This document shows positions 1-13,150 of a DNA stretch of 64,000 bases, piece after piece; position 1 is the stretch's first letter; each line of letters begins with the position of its first letter. This stretch comes from Helopsaltes ochotensis. Taxonomy: Eukaryota; Chordata; Aves; Passeriformes; Locustellidae. The position numbers and the translations under genes were made by a program. Under the pieces are notes generated by a model, which was given only the letters and a program-made list of their open reading frames with translations, made no database searches and was not told the origin of the DNA. The stretch spans positions 1,089,523 through 1,153,522 of the forward strand of contig VXBM01000135.1 in the NCBI GenBank assembly GCA_013400155.1, given 5' to 3'.

Positions 1-1291
1 AAATGATCCTGTTTAAAGCAAAAAAAGTGCTGAAGTATATTTAATTACATTAAAAATTTGATTGCATTCATTTTTGCAATAGGTGATAGTAGAACAAATA
101 CAAAGCATATGTGAATGCTGCAGTAATGATTGTTCTCCAACAAAAAGCAAAACATAGATATTAAAATGTTAAAAATGGGATCAAATGTTTGGCAAAGCAA
201 AAGGAAAAAGCTTTACTGAACTGCATTCCTACTACAGACAGCAATGAATTCAGTTCAGTAACTCTAACAGACACAGATCATTTGTATTTATCCCAAAATT
301 AAAGATGTGAAAAGGCAATATTAACTTTTAAATATTGTCCTCCATCTTGAATTGAAACCACAGAATTTCTGAAAGATGAACTACATTGCTAGAACAGATA
401 GTTCAGAGGGGCACTAGCAGTCCGGTAGAAATAAGAGAATGTTGGCTCCAAAGTTTATTTGAAAACAAAAGCTGAAATCTTCACGTTGTCCACCTCTGAT
501 ATAGTTCTTTTCATAATGGAAGTTCCCATATTCATACCATGTAATGCTTAGAAGTTAATTAAAAAGTGCTGTTTAAGCTGCTTTGAATCTTCTGTCAAGT
601 TTCCATGGCTTGATGTTGTCTTACAATAAATTACCCATTTTGTAACTTACATCTAATCCATGCCATTTTCTTGGAATTCAAAAAACCTCATTTTATTGCC
701 CCCACCACACACCATCCTTCAAAAACAAAAGTCACATAATATTTTCAAGCATTGTTCAAAAATAAAGCATTTTTGCAACCAATTCTTGCTATGAAACAAT
801 ATGCACACAAAATGTACTTCTTAAATCCCATAAAATCCTCCAACATGAGGCAAAATGATAGTGTTTAAAAAGTGGCTGCAGACTGCAACATTGTCATTCA
901 AAGCTGTTTTTTTTTTGTCCATTTCAGTTCAAAATACTAAAACATTTAATCACTAAAGCATTAAAAAGAATTTACACTCTATTTATTTTGATCAGCTTAC
1001 CTCTTCAGAAATATATATACCCCAAAAATGTGCATACATTAGCAGCTATAAACATTACATGGCATATCACACTATGTCAGCTTATATGAAAACGTACAAA
1101 ATGTGAATGTATTCAAAAAACTATTCTGCAGTTACTATCTTTAAAGCAAGACATAAAATCATTATGAAGTCTTGTAAGCATAACACTGTTTCAAACAGAA
1201 ATAAATATATAACACTTTCTGGTAAATTACAGCAGCAAAAAACAAGAGGCATCCTTTTTTTAAGCAAGATTTTCATCACTATAGCAGCTGT
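1..1291 (-). other. MYT1L: MYT1L 3' UTR (continues past window edge)
   Basis: AT-rich sequence directly downstream of the MYT1L stop codon, read on the minus strand. The true 3' end cannot be fixed. Canonical AATAAA hexamers on the minus strand lie at 982-987, 692-697 and 454-459, so several cleavage sites are possible, and the UTR may run beyond the window. No ORF here resembles a known protein. Calling it UTR is an inference from position. Confidence 0.75.
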
Positions 1292-1432
1292 TCAGACCTG
1301 AATTCCTCTCACAGCCTGCTTTATATTTTCCAGTAGGGCTTTATTTTCTGGACTCTGATAACGATCTTGATTTGTATACATGTCCGTCAAAGTGGTCACG
1401 TAAGCATCAAAATTTTGTTCATTGATTGGTTC
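1292..1432 (-). CDS. MYT1L: MYT1L terminal coding exon (C-terminal tail and stop)
   Basis: Last coding exon, 46 codons plus TGA at 1292-1294. The acceptor reads tctcgtag before GAA (phase 0). The peptide opens EPINEQNFDAY and ends KQAVRGIQV, the conserved C-terminus of MYT1L. It is the end of the coiled-coil/MYT1-type C-terminal region, used for protein contacts rather than DNA binding. Joined to the ten exons upstream, the reading frame stays open and totals 1,341 coding bases in the window. The extreme tail differs from the paralogue ST18, which supports MYT1L. Confidence 0.95.
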   Translation of the reverse strand, partial: EPINEQNFDAYVTTLTDMYTNQDRYQSPENKALLENIKQAVRGIQV

Positions 1433-1897
<465 letters not shown>

Positions 1898-4800
1898 CTA
1901 AAACGGACAAATTTGTGTACAATGTAATATAAGGCAAACTGGTACAGAACATGCACTCTTTGAAGGGAGAGAGAACAGAAATACCAGGGAAAGAAGAAAA
2001 GGTCTATTCACTCATGTTTAAAAAGGTTTTGCTTGAGTCTGCAGTTCTTATCATTACTAAGGCTTTCTTATTCCCACTGTATGTTGTATAACTTTAACAG
2101 CTTGTCTTTTCAATACTCAATAGTGAGTGAATGAATGTTGCCCTGATTTTTGCAGCCTTTCTGATGTGTTTCTTAGTTATTAGAATGGAGTCAGTTTTCT
2201 CAATGTTAGGCAGTGCTTTGCCTTTTCCCACGCTGGTGTTATCTGTAGATAGGGTTTGTTTGGGAAATGTATTTGGTGAATATCACATACACTCAGATGG
2301 AAAAACACTTGATTGACTGTCGGTTGGGCCAGTGGAGTTGGAGAGGTGGCTATGCTACCACCCAATCCCTGGCATGGATCTGAGATCTATGTAAAGGACA
2401 GGAATAAAGTCAAGCTGTCTTTTGATCCTTTTCCTCACCGAGTGTTCTGCGTGGTTCTTGTGTGCTGAACAGTTCACAAATGAACTTGGATTTGATTCCA
2501 CTCCTTTAGAGCTTTTCTGTACAGTTGAAAGGGCATTAAGGACCTTAGTTCTGCAAGTTCACCCATGTGGTTAAACTCCCAGAAGCCAATCTTAAGGGCA
2601 TTCTGCAGTAAGTCATGCTTTTCTTATATTTTCAGCTACACATATATCTTGTTAGTTAAGCACACACAGCTCCTTGCTGCCAGTGTGTTTGCAAGTATAA
2701 TATGATTCTATGCAAAAGCACAGGGCTGCTTTTGAAAGCTGAACAACTGCATGTTATTCCAATGTATGTACAAATTCAGAAAGTTTTCCAATACATACAA
2801 CGACTTGTAAAACTGAAGAAAATGAAGGGTATTTGCACATAGCCCTGTGGAATTGCTTCATGTACACCTGAAAACAACTGAGACTGTGCTCTGTCTGTAT
2901 TTCCAGGTGACCAGACGTTAGTTACGACCTTGCATGGTGCCCCTGCTTGAGCTGAAGGCATCGCTGAGAGAAAGCTTTCCTGAGCTTGTGGAGAGCATTG
3001 TGCTAATGGAGTTATAAGGATTTCAGATGAGCACTGGCTTATGTCCAGCTCATCAAGAGCACATGCAGAGCTCACTCACATCTGTCTGCACTTTCTTCTG
3101 TAGCCCTGTCCTCACTTTCCACATGGAGTGATAACTGTTAACATCTATCACAGAGTGTACAGTGTGCTCTGTGTGTGTGTAAGTTAAAATATGCATTGAT
3201 GAGAAAAAAAGAAGCCAGTGAAGTGGAAAAAATGCCAAAGAACACAAGGTTTTGAATTCTCAAAGTGAGGTTTATCCATTTCTACGCTGGCCCAGAGAGT
3301 GAGCTATGGGAAGAATTGATACAATTAAAATGCTAATGGGAAGGTCAGAGGTTTGTGCAATAGTAACGGGCAGAAGGGTATAAGTTAGCACATTTTAACT
3401 TGACCATGGGTGAGTAAATGTTTGGAAACTGGTGGCACAGTCAGGTAGTCAGAGGTATCACTTTTTATTTTGGACCTAAACTTTGAATCTACTTATGGAA
3501 ATACAGCTCATCAGTTGATAGAAGTAACTTTGAAAAGTGATGTCTACATAAACAGTCTCCAAGTATCTCTTGCTTTGACTACAGGCGCATATTGCAATTA
3601 ATCCAAGTTGCCAGTATTGTAGGGACTTGGTTTTGTCACAAGTAATTGATTCTAAGCTATTTCCAAAAAAATATATCAGTAAGGAAAATACCTTCTTCAT
3701 CTTTGAACCTAGACACCTGATCCTCCTCTCTTATTTAACTTTCAGCTTGTTTATACTGGAGGAAAGTGCTGTATCCAAATGCAAAACATCTTGCATAGGT
3801 GCTTCTTAGAGTCAAGTCATACTCCAGTATTTATCCTAATTTTCTTTTTTTATATTACAGACCAGAATGAGGAGTCTGATGCCAATGAAGGTTCAGTTCA
3901 GTATGGCATACTGCAGCCACCTCACATTAACTTCAGCAGGAGCTGATAATCTACAGATTTTCTATCTAGCTGAGCATTGCAACTTGAATCATCTTTTTTG
4001 CTTTTTTCATGAGATGCTGAGTATCTGCAAATACAGTGGCAGATGATCAGCATATCTTGAGCTTACCTGTAAGTTCATCTGTTTTAAATTTAATTATTGT
4101 ATTTGTTTGCTAAAAGGCTGAAATTTCCCTCCCCACATTTTACTCTACAACTAAGAAATGTTTACTTGTATGTATTCTGAAAGTAGGATAATCTGCTTGT
4201 ATGAAACACACAATTATTTGCAGCTTTGTTCTTCCCCTCTGCCTTCTATGTGTTTCTGCTCCTCTCATATTTGCATGTTAAATTTGAACAAATTTACTAG
4301 AACATCCTAGGTTAAAAATACTTTCTCCAAGTCTTAAGTAAAAAGCCAGCTGAGTAAAGGAGTCTTACAACTGCTCCAACTAAGAAAAAGGCTTGACTTT
4401 TCACTTTAGTAAATAGAAAAATTCTACATGGAAGAATTTCCTGTTCCTGTCATATGAAAAACTTTCACTGGCACTTACAATCATATGGGTTGCAAATCTT
4501 TATCAAACAAGACTATTGCTACTTCTGATGTTCACATAACTTACACTATTTTCCCACTGCATATTCCCCATCTGTCAAGTCCTACTGAAATCTGAGTTGC
4601 GCAATGATTGTCTAAAGGTTTATCAGGAAACATTTTGTTATGTCCAATATAATTTCACTTTTCAAATAAAGGGGACTGTTGACTTTGATCCTCTTAATAA
4701 TTTGATAATGACTATGATGTAACTCTCTCTGTGTTGTAAATGTAATTTTCTTATCTTCAGGAGAGTGTATGAATTCAAAGCTAAGGTCTCTGAATTTTTT

Positions 4801-7800
4801 TGTGAAGTTTAACTTGGGATTCTCTGCATGGCTTTGGTAGCTAGCTGGGTAAAAACAGATAAGTATTAGACCAGATTACCCAGAGATTGTGGAATTTCTA
4901 GTATGGGAAATAAAAAACACGCTAGACAAGCACCTGTCAGGTTTAGCTTAGGAAAATCTTAGGAAGTAAAGATGACTGGTGGACAAAATAATGTTTTCAT
5001 GGTCTCTTGTACCTCTACTTTTTAAAATCCCATTTATCATTTTAATCTAACCTTTTTTCTAAATCTGCTGCACTGAAGTATGAAAAATATCCCTTTAATT
5101 CAATGGAAAAGTCACCAGCTGAGCTTTCTTTTACCAAGAACCTTCAGTGGTCCCACAAAGTGCCTAATCTGATTTCTAAGAATATGCAATGGCACTAGTC
5201 TGAAGCTGGAACTAAGACCACTAAAATATGGCTTCTGTACTCATTTCAGATCAAAACTTGATGTGAAATTCCTAGATAAATCTCTGAAACTCGTACATGT
5301 TTATGCCTGTGATACTGTTATCATGGCTTTATTTTTCGATTCATCTGGCCAAACAAAAAATTAAAAGTGCAGTAAATTACTGACAATTGGAGCATTTACT
5401 TAATGTACATTTAACAGCCAAACTGCTTCACATTTTTTAAAAACTCAGCTAAATTAGTCAGTATGTGAATAGTATCTTCAGTGTATTAAGCAGAAGAAAG
5501 CATAAGGCAATTGGAAGCTGCCAGATTCAAAATTTATGACCAAATTTCTCAAGAGTAAATATATATAATTTTCCTGCCACTGATTATTCTTGCTTTATGT
5601 TCTCACAGATTTTATCCTCATTACCCTAAAGTTGTATTTGGTCACATCAGGAAACTGTAAACCATGAATCAAACCCTATGAAGGCTGAATAATGACAGCA
5701 GAACTCTGAATGCAGGCATAAAGTACAAGTGAGGTTTCAGTATCAATCTGGCTAAGGTTTAGAAATCAAATAAAAACCAGGTTGAAGAAGTAGACCCTGC
5801 CTTGTATTTATGACTATACAAGAGGAGAAGGAGAATGAACATGGTGCCCATTTCCACAAGCAGCAAAGAAGTAACAAGGAATGGTTTACTTTGTTTCCAT
5901 TGAGATCACCGGGGTGACTCAAAATTCTAGGGAAATTCAACTGATTTTCTTCTTTTGCTTTTTCCATCCAGCTTTAGGACTGCTGAATAATGGAATTTTA
6001 GTTAATAGTCTCATGTTATGTTTTATGCCTTTTTTTTTCCCCCCTCAACAAATTTATGTGGAATGAAAAAGGACTTAAGCGGCATCTCTGGGACCACTAC
6101 TGCTGCCAAGGGCTGCATTTAGTGTATCACATCATGAAGTGTAACAGGTACTCACTTCTCTGTCCAAATTTCCTCTATAAGACATGGCAAAAGCCATGTT
6201 GTTCATCTGGGCTCCTTCACCTTGTAGCTTATGTTAATGACCATGTTGTCACACAATATTTTAAGTGCTATTAGAAAGGCATAGCCTTATCAAGGGGTAA
6301 TACCAAACTGACTGTATTGGTTTGACACAGACGGTAAAAAGAAAACTAATTGGTGATGTACTTTAAAAGTGACAGCCAGATTGACCAATGGGATGCAGGT
6401 ATACGCCTCTGGGAAAACCAATCTTAAATACGGGCAAATCTCGGGGCGCAGTCTGTCTTCTCGCCATGGCCGGGCAGGGGGTGGCAGCGCGGGCTGGGGC
6501 CCCTCTGCCCCAGCCGGACAGGTTGGGCCCGGCTGGGCTCGGCTGGGCCCAGCCGTGGTTGGAGCCCTGGCCGGGCTGAGCCGAGCTCCCCCCACCACCA
6601 CCGAGCCCGGCAGCTCCGAGGGGGAAAGGGGGAGGAGACTCCCGGGCCAAGGGAATGCCCCTGGATCCCCCCGGAAAAGCAGCGCAGAGCCCAGACTGGG
6701 CCGGGCCCACCCCTGTGAGATCCAGGGGTGGGGAAGGAGAGAGAGACCCTGGACTCGTGGATGCATCTCAGCTGTTCCCAGTTTCCCTCACCGGTATGGA
6801 CCCGGCATGCTGGCAGGACTTTTGCAACTGCCTCGTGGTGGAGATCCTGTGACCATCCGCAGGCCCAGGCAAGGAATGTTAACTCTTTCCTGACACAGAC
6901 TGAGACCTTTTCAGACTAACCCTTCTCAGAGAGAGAGGAAAGGCCAAACTGGAGATGTGTAAGGGACAATATGAAGATATCAAAGTCAGTAAAGGAAGAC
7001 TGACTTCTTAAGTAGAAGAGATGGTGAATTGCTTTAATTTTAGGCTGAAAATCTCCTTTGATTTGTGGTAACAAACTGTAATATTCCTTTAAATCATGAA
7101 CTCTGAATTGGGAAGATGTTTTTATAGTTTCCAAGCAAAGGATAGTTTTTTTATTCATGTGAATTTTGGACTAAAATACTGTGATCTAGTGACCTTATGA
7201 GCTATGTGAACAAATGAGATGAGAAGAAACTCCGGCACCAGGGAGAAAGAAGATATTTGTTTCCTGAAGCCCTTGTTGTTGTGGAGCTATGCATCTTTAA
7301 AAAAGATGAAACCCCAACTGAGATCCACGGCCCAATATACAGCCATGGAAAAGGCTGCTGGTTTTGGGAGGTTTCCACAATCGCAGGTTTCCTGGGCGGG
7401 CTGCCTTTGTGGGGTTGGGAACCACAGACTGTGTCTCTTGTAGAAAGTTACCGTAACGAGGAGAGACTTTCTCTCTTTGAAGCTGAATGAAAGACTATTC
7501 TATAAGTGGTACTGACTTAGAGTTCTAAGTTCTGTCTTTTTACATTGTTTTTAAGAAAGTAAACTGTTAGTATGGGGAAGGGTGGTGCTTTTGAGAGGTT
7601 TCCATTTTTTTGTTCTCTTTTTTAATGTGTGTTAATAAATCTAACTTTTTTTTTTTTCTTTTAAGTTGAGCCTGTTTTGCCTTTATTCTAATCCTATTCC
7701 CCACTAAAGAAATATTTGGACCACTACACTAAATTTAGCAGGCAAAATTCGGCAAATGTGAAACCAGTACATCTTTTGGTGTTTCTGCCTGGTTACAAAT

Positions 7801-8069
7801 TTTAACCCTTTACACTGACTATGACAGGTCATGTTTTGCCATTATTTTAAAGAATGTATTTTGCTGAGTTCTTTTTGGTTTTTATTGCTGTTGGTAACTG
7901 ATGTAAAAGTTGCATAATGAACACTATTTTCAGATTTTATAAATAGCAAGTTATGTGTAGATATCAATATATGAGACATAAAAGGAAAGGGAACAATATA
8001 TTTCCTGTATTTTTTTAATCAGTCATGTAGAAAAATCAGCTTGAATTTAGGGCTTCATAAAACTGTTAC
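1898..8069 (-). other. MYT1L intron (6.2 kb) with one LTR-like insertion
   Basis: Between the two coiled-coil exons. The only clear insertion is the GC-rich LTR-like block at 6313-7738. The rest (1898-6312 and 7739-8069) is AT-rich single-copy-looking sequence with short chance ORFs and no recognisable gene or repeat. Confidence 0.85.
6313..7738 (+). mobile_element. Long GC-rich LTR-like element (ERVL type, solo)
   Basis: Starts TGTATTGGTTTGACACAG and ends near GGACCACTACA, with the TG...CA ends of an LTR. A GC-rich block lies at about 6440-6870. An AATAAA signal at 7634-7639 is followed by a T-rich stretch and GTTGAGCCTGTTTTGCC. This start and this end resemble a large avian ERVL-type LTR family that I recognise from memory. 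No coding genes are inside. Flanking 5-mers (CTGAC and CTAAA) do not match, so the borders are approximate. It is antisense to MYT1L. Confidence 0.6.
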
Positions 8070-8173
8070 CTGAGTTCTGAGTTTAATCATATCAGCTTCC
8101 ATCTGGGAGTTGGATTCATTTAGTTCTTTGATTTCTTCATCTAACTGTTTAATTTCTTCATCATTTTCTATAC
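8070..8173 (-). CDS. MYT1L: MYT1L exon, start of coiled coil
   Basis: 104 bp, entering in phase 1 (the Gly codon is split G|GT) and leaving in phase 0. The acceptor is cacacag and the donor gtaaca. The peptide runs GIENDEEIKQLDEEIKELNE and ends IKLRTQ. Acidic heptads with Ile and Leu at regular spacing mark the start of the C-terminal coiled coil. Residues match MYT1L rather than ST18 (SNSQMEADMIKL). Confidence 0.95.
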
Positions 8174-9050
8174 CTGTGTGACATAAAAATAAAAGGGATG
8201 TTAAAATAATTAAGGTTTAAATTAGAGTTCAGTGAATTTATTATTTCTGCATTTGAAAATCTATTTACTTCAAGCAAAAAAGAAAAAGGAAGCAGTCTTC
8301 AAATTTTTATTCTGCAGTTAAAAAAAAGTATTTTCCACTACTTTTTCTTTTAAAATTGCAGTAATTCCCCAGTGAAAAGTGTTGAGAATGCCTGGAGGAT
8401 CAAAAGGACCTTTAACTTTATATACACTCATTTAACTTCATAGGAAATGCACCTGCAGTAATAAATTTCGCTCCACTGTCATATGTAATTTATATAAAGT
8501 GTGTGTCCATTTACAGATTTTCTGAAGGAAAGTAAAAAATCTTAACATGATAATCTCTTCATATTACAGCATTATCAAGAGAACCTGTAACTAATCCAGA
8601 ATTAATTCTCAACGAAGAGAAGTCTTCTTGATGTGCTGGGATATACTGTGATTCTGCAGTTGTTTTTAATGCTTGATGAAGGCTCAGAATGATTCATGAA
8701 AGGTTTAGAAGGGTGTTATTAAATAAAAATACAGAGTAATTTGCAAAATGGAAGTGCCTTCTCACATATTGTGACATAAATACTAGAAACCAGAATTTTG
8801 AAAGTATTTGCATTTTTAAGAATTCAGACAGGAATAAACTATAACAGTTTAATTTATTTATCCTTATAACTAATATAACAAAGAATAAAATAATCCTGGG
8901 AAGAGACAGATGAATCTGTTTTTTCTCAAGTCAAAGTGACTTGAATGAACACCTAAAGCCAGAGAAACTGGTGTTCCCACTCTCATTCTTCTGCTGGTGT
9001 GAATCTTTCACACCTTTTCCCACAGTGCCTGACTCTGATAGGAAAGATGT

Positions 9051-10285
9051 CATAGAATCATAGAATGGCTTGGGTTGGAGGAGACCTTAAAGATTATCTG
9101 GTTTCAAACCCTCTGCCATGGACTGGGACACCTTCAACTAGACCAGGTTTCTCAGAGCCCCATCCAGCCTGGCCTGAAACACTTCCAGGGCTGAGGAATC
9201 CACAGCTTCTCTGGACAACCTGTTCTAGTGCCTCACCACTCTCACAGTAAAGAGTATTTATCTAATACCTAATCTAAACCTACACTCTTGCAGTTAGTTT
9301 GAAGCCTGCTCCCCTTTGTCCTGTCACTATGTGCCCTTGTAAAAAGTCCCTCTCCGTCTTTTTTTGTAGGACCCCTTTAGGTACTGGAAGGCTGCAATTG
9401 GATCACCTCAAAGCCTTCTCTTTTTCAGGCTGAACAATCCCAGTTCTCTCAGCCTTTCCTCAGAGCAGAGGTGGTCCATCCCTTTGATCATCCTCTGGAC
9501 TCACTCCACTCCAAGATCAATATCCTTCCTGTGCTGGGACCCCAGACATGGATGCAGCCCTGCAGGTCAGGTCTTGCCAAGGCAAAGTAGAGGGGCAGAA
9601 TTCCCCCTGCCCCCCTCACCTGCTCCCCATGCTGCCTTTGATGAAGCCCAGGACACGTTTGGCTCTCCAGGCTGTGAGGGCACGGGCCATGTCCAGCCTC
9701 TCACCCCTCTGCACCCCCAAATCCTTCTGAGCGGGGCTGCTCTGGATCTGTTCATCCCCAGCCTGTGTTGATATCGGGGACTGCCCAGGTGCAGCACCTT
9801 GCACTTGTTTAACCTCAAGAGATTCCCATGGGCCACTTCTCCAGCTTGTCCAGGTCCCTCTGGATGGCACCCTGTCCTTCAGGAGTGTCACTGCACCACT
9901 CAGTTTGGTGTCATCTGCAAATCTGCTGAGGGTCCACCTGATCCCTTTGTCTATGTCATTAATGCAGATATTAAACAACACTGGTCCCAGTACAGACCCC
10001 CAAGGGACAACACTTGCCACTGATGTCCATCGGGACTCTGAGCCAAGGACCACTACCCTCTGGATCTGGCAATCCAACCAATTCCTTATTCACCTAACAC
10101 TGTACCCATCAAATCCATCTCTCTCCAATTCAGAGAGAAGAATGATGTGGGAGACCATGGCTGTGGCTTTACAGAAGTCCATGTAAGTGACATCTGTAGC
10201 TCTTCCCTTGTCCATTGATGTAGTTACCCCATCATGGAAGGCCACGGAGTTGCTCAGGCAGGCCATGTGTCCAAGTAGCCAAAAT
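9051..10285 (-). mobile_element. CR1 LINE, 5'-truncated 3' half
   Basis: The minus strand ends in the CR1 3' terminus, seen on the plus strand as CATAGAATCATAGAATGGCT at 9051-9070. Decayed reverse-transcriptase ORF pieces are readable on the minus strand: a GSVLGPVLFNICINDID motif and FADDTKLSG in the 9616-10077 frame, then DLGVQRGERLDMARAL, and ATDVTYMDFCKA further upstream (about 10170-10210). It is 5'-truncated, as most CR1 copies are, and has frameshifts and stops. CR1 is the dominant LINE of birds. It inserted in the same orientation as MYT1L. Confidence 0.92.
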
Positions 10286-10599
10286 ATCCGCATATTACTC
10301 CTTAAGACATTTTTCCTGGGCATGGCAGATATTTATAGTTTTCAATATTACCCAGGTTGTAAGGAAAATAACATCCAGATCCTGCACTCCCTGGTTACAA
10401 GCTCTTGAACAAAGACAGCCACTGCTTTCTCCAGCTGTGATGGCCATGTGGGCTGAGGTGCCTCCTGCACTGCGTTCAAATGCTCTGTGGCTCTAAACGC
10501 AGTTAACACCAACAATTAAGAAGGCGTGCACCATCACAGACTAAGTGACTATATAGCTTTCCAAGAAAACTCAGGACTTGACCTGTGGATGCTAAACCT

Positions 10600-10960
10600 A
10601 GGTCAGAGAAAGAAATCAGTCAGCAGCAGAACCTATGGGAAACCATAACTTTCCTATGGGAAACTTCATAACTTTCCCACCCTGGCCTAAGAAATTGTAA
10701 GGAGGAACACCAAAACAGTCCTTGCAGGTATTGTTTTGGCCCTTGCAGGTGGTGTTTTGCCAACTTGTTGTCTACTTGCAAGTATTTTAAAAGGGTGTTG
10801 ATCCTAAGGGGCCAATGATGGTGAAATGTTGGTTTGAGGGCAAATCATGTCTTGTCCCCTTGGAACTGTCTCTAAAAGTGACATTGTACAATAAAAACTT
10901 GCTCAAGACTTCTGAAAAGAAGACCTGAGTTGGCGTTGTAATTATGGCCATTTCTAATAC
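10600..10960 (+). repeat. Possible LTR-derived sequence
   Basis: A compact block with internal near-duplications: CCTATGGGAAAC occurs twice near 10630-10665, and CCTTGCAGG occurs twice near 10720-10750. AATAAA follows at 10890-10895. The layout is LTR-like, but no TG/CA borders with a target duplication were found. Confidence 0.3.
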
Positions 10961-11560
10961 AGTAGCAACACTGACAACCTCTCAGAAAAGTCTTTATCAT
11001 ATTACTTACTTGAACTGAAGCACCTACATTTTGCTTTTACTGTACTTCAACTACCAGGGTACTATCCTGACTTTCATCCAAGGTACTTTCATCATTTCAT
11101 ACCCTGCAACTCAAGGTTCTTAGGAATAATTGCAGATTACTGGAGCTGAAATGGCACAAAGCCATCTCCATCTGCCAGAGGTTATAGAACCACAGGTCCA
11201 AATGAATTCAAGGGAGCTCAGGAGGAATTGACATTCTGGAAATAAATCCTTTTTTTCTTCTGAATCCTGTAACAATATAAGACTAACTATTGCTCTTTGA
11301 TGAGTGAAATGTGAACCAGCAAATTATAATGGTATATTCTACTTTGAAATATTTTAGAGTTTTGGATTTATATAGACATAACTCAATCTGACTGCTCTAC
11401 TCCTGGCTGAGGTTTCCAGAGTGTAAGACCTGTTTTCACTTCTACTGACAGTAAATTCGCAATTTATAGAGTGGATTTATACATGTAGGAAAAAAGGCAA
11501 AAGAGTAACAGTAGTTTAATGAGAAATTAGCATTTAAGAACATGATGATTAAAAATTTAC

Positions 11561-11652
11561 CATTACTGGCCCGCTGCTTTATTGTTAACATTTGTTCTCC
11601 AGACAGCTTTGCTTTCTTCATTGCTGAAGTAGCTCTGGGGCATCCTGATAAA
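11561..11652 (-). CDS. MYT1L: MYT1L exon completing zinc finger 4 of the cluster
   Basis: 92 bp, acceptor ttcacag, donor gtaaat. The first base completes Ser (AG|T), and the peptide SLSGCPRATSAMKKAKLSGE carries the last zinc-binding Cys of the fourth finger, then a basic linker (QMLTIKQRASNG) leading to the coiled coil. The exon ends with the first base of a Gly codon. The next exon upstream lies 17 kb away. Confidence 0.95.
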
Positions 11653-12635
11653 CTGTGAACAGTAAGGAGCCTGTTAATTTTGACAGGTCATGGAAAAGAA
11701 ATCTGTAATCCAAACCTGTAATAAAAACAGTACCAGAGACACAGTTTATCTTCACTGCCTAGCACTGAAAGAGTGCACTAGTCTAAAAAAAGAGGACTTA
11801 CCAGTAGTGATTTTATTGTTTTGTTTTTCTTCCAAATTCTTTTTGCATAGACATAATATTAAAGTCAGATATACAATTCAATTTTCTTAAGACAAAATAC
11901 TTTTACTAAAACATATTATTTTAAAAGCAGTTATTGTATAAATACTCCCAACTGAATTTACATGTCCCTGCTTTGAACTTCCACCCTTTTTTGATTCAAG
12001 TGTTCAAACACGGAACTGAATGCTGAGGGAAGAGGACATGAGCTACCTCTCACATCCAAATGAGTAGCTCTTATAAACTGCTTTTCTTTGTGAATATCAC
12101 CTACTGAGCTGGCTAAATTGCCCTTTCCTAAATTTTTTCTTAAAATGGCAGCAACTATGTGTTGGCTTTTGTTGGTGCCCAAGGAAAGTAATTCCACTAA
12201 AAATGACTTTGTTTCAATGGGGAATATATATGTCTTATAATGTAAATTTGTTACATTTATGGATGTATATTCAGTTTTCTCTCTCTCATTCTCAAAATAT
12301 CGAGCTTTTAAATTACATTGTATAAAACAGTTTGATAGCAAACAGAGTCTTAGCAGGCTTTATTGTAAAAATTAAAATACGGATCAGATAGTGCTCAGTA
12401 TTTAACAAATAATGGTACACCGAACTACCCCCTTTTTCCAAAATCACATCTTTTATGTAGTTGCGCTATTGCAGATAAGACAAATACATATTCAATCTAA
12501 TTTAATGACAAAAAACTATAATTTTATTCTGAGAAAGCTTTAGCTTTAGTGAAGGGAATTTGGAAGTTTGCTAAACAATTTCCTGTTGCCTCAACATTTC
12601 AGTTTTCATAGCCATGCAGAATGAATAACATTATG

Positions 12636-12667
12636 TACTTTTCATTGCATACAGGCAATGAAAAGTA
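12636..12667. repeat. Perfect inverted repeat, 13-bp arms
   Basis: The arms TACTTTTCATTGC (12636-12648) and GCAATGAAAAGTA (12655-12667) are exact reverse complements around a 6-base loop (ATACAG). Beyond the arms the pairing continues with wobble and A-T pairs for about 3 more positions. It lies in the 17-kb MYT1L intron. No function can be assigned. Confidence 0.9.
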
Positions 12668-13060
12668 TGTATGTTTTTATTTCCTCTCCAGATCCAAAGG
12701 AAGACTTTTTTTTTAATTGTGCAAATCAGATTCAAATCTAATACACAAATAATCGCTCTGCAATATGGAGGAAAGTGGTGTCTTTGATTAAAAGCATTTC
12801 TTTAAGTAGACAAAACTTCCTTCTAAATAAAGTCCTCTAATTTAGCTATAGTGCTTGATTATTGAAAACATTTTTCTGAAAAGCCTGGGCTACTATTATC
12901 AAGTGCAGTCATACAAAAAAGGATTGCTCTTAGAAAAGAATATTAAAAATTATTTTCTCAGAAAAAGAATCTGTGTTCAACATTTTATACAGCTTTGTGA
13001 TTAAGAAGATGTATAATAAAATAATACTAGTAGTATGAAGAAATGGCATGACCTATTAGC

Positions 13061-13150
13061 TTTTGGCTGTAGCCCAGCTGGTAAGATGCCAAATTACTAC
13101 TCCAAGGTCTGCTATGGACTCAGTGTGTGACTGTAAATAACTGTCCTCTT
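13061..13150 (+). repeat. Possible tRNA-derived SINE (MIR-like) remnant
   Basis: TGTAGCCCAGCTGGTAAGAT near 13068-13087 resembles a tRNA A-box region. CAGTGTGTGACTGTAAATAA follows after about 45 bases, similar to the core of ancient tRNA-SINEs of the MIR type. The match is short and from memory. Confidence 0.3.

Larger units (their letters stand above)
8174..11560 (-). other. MYT1L intron (3.4 kb) with CR1 copy
   Basis: Contains a CR1 LINE fragment (9051-10285) and, beside it, a possible LTR-derived stretch (about 10600-10960). The remainder has no recognisable feature. Confidence 0.85.

Noticed and set aside
6290..6893. Overlapping ORFs of 115-174 codons on both strands
   Set aside because: They lie in the GC-rich core of the LTR-like block, where stops are rare. 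No protein family resemblance.
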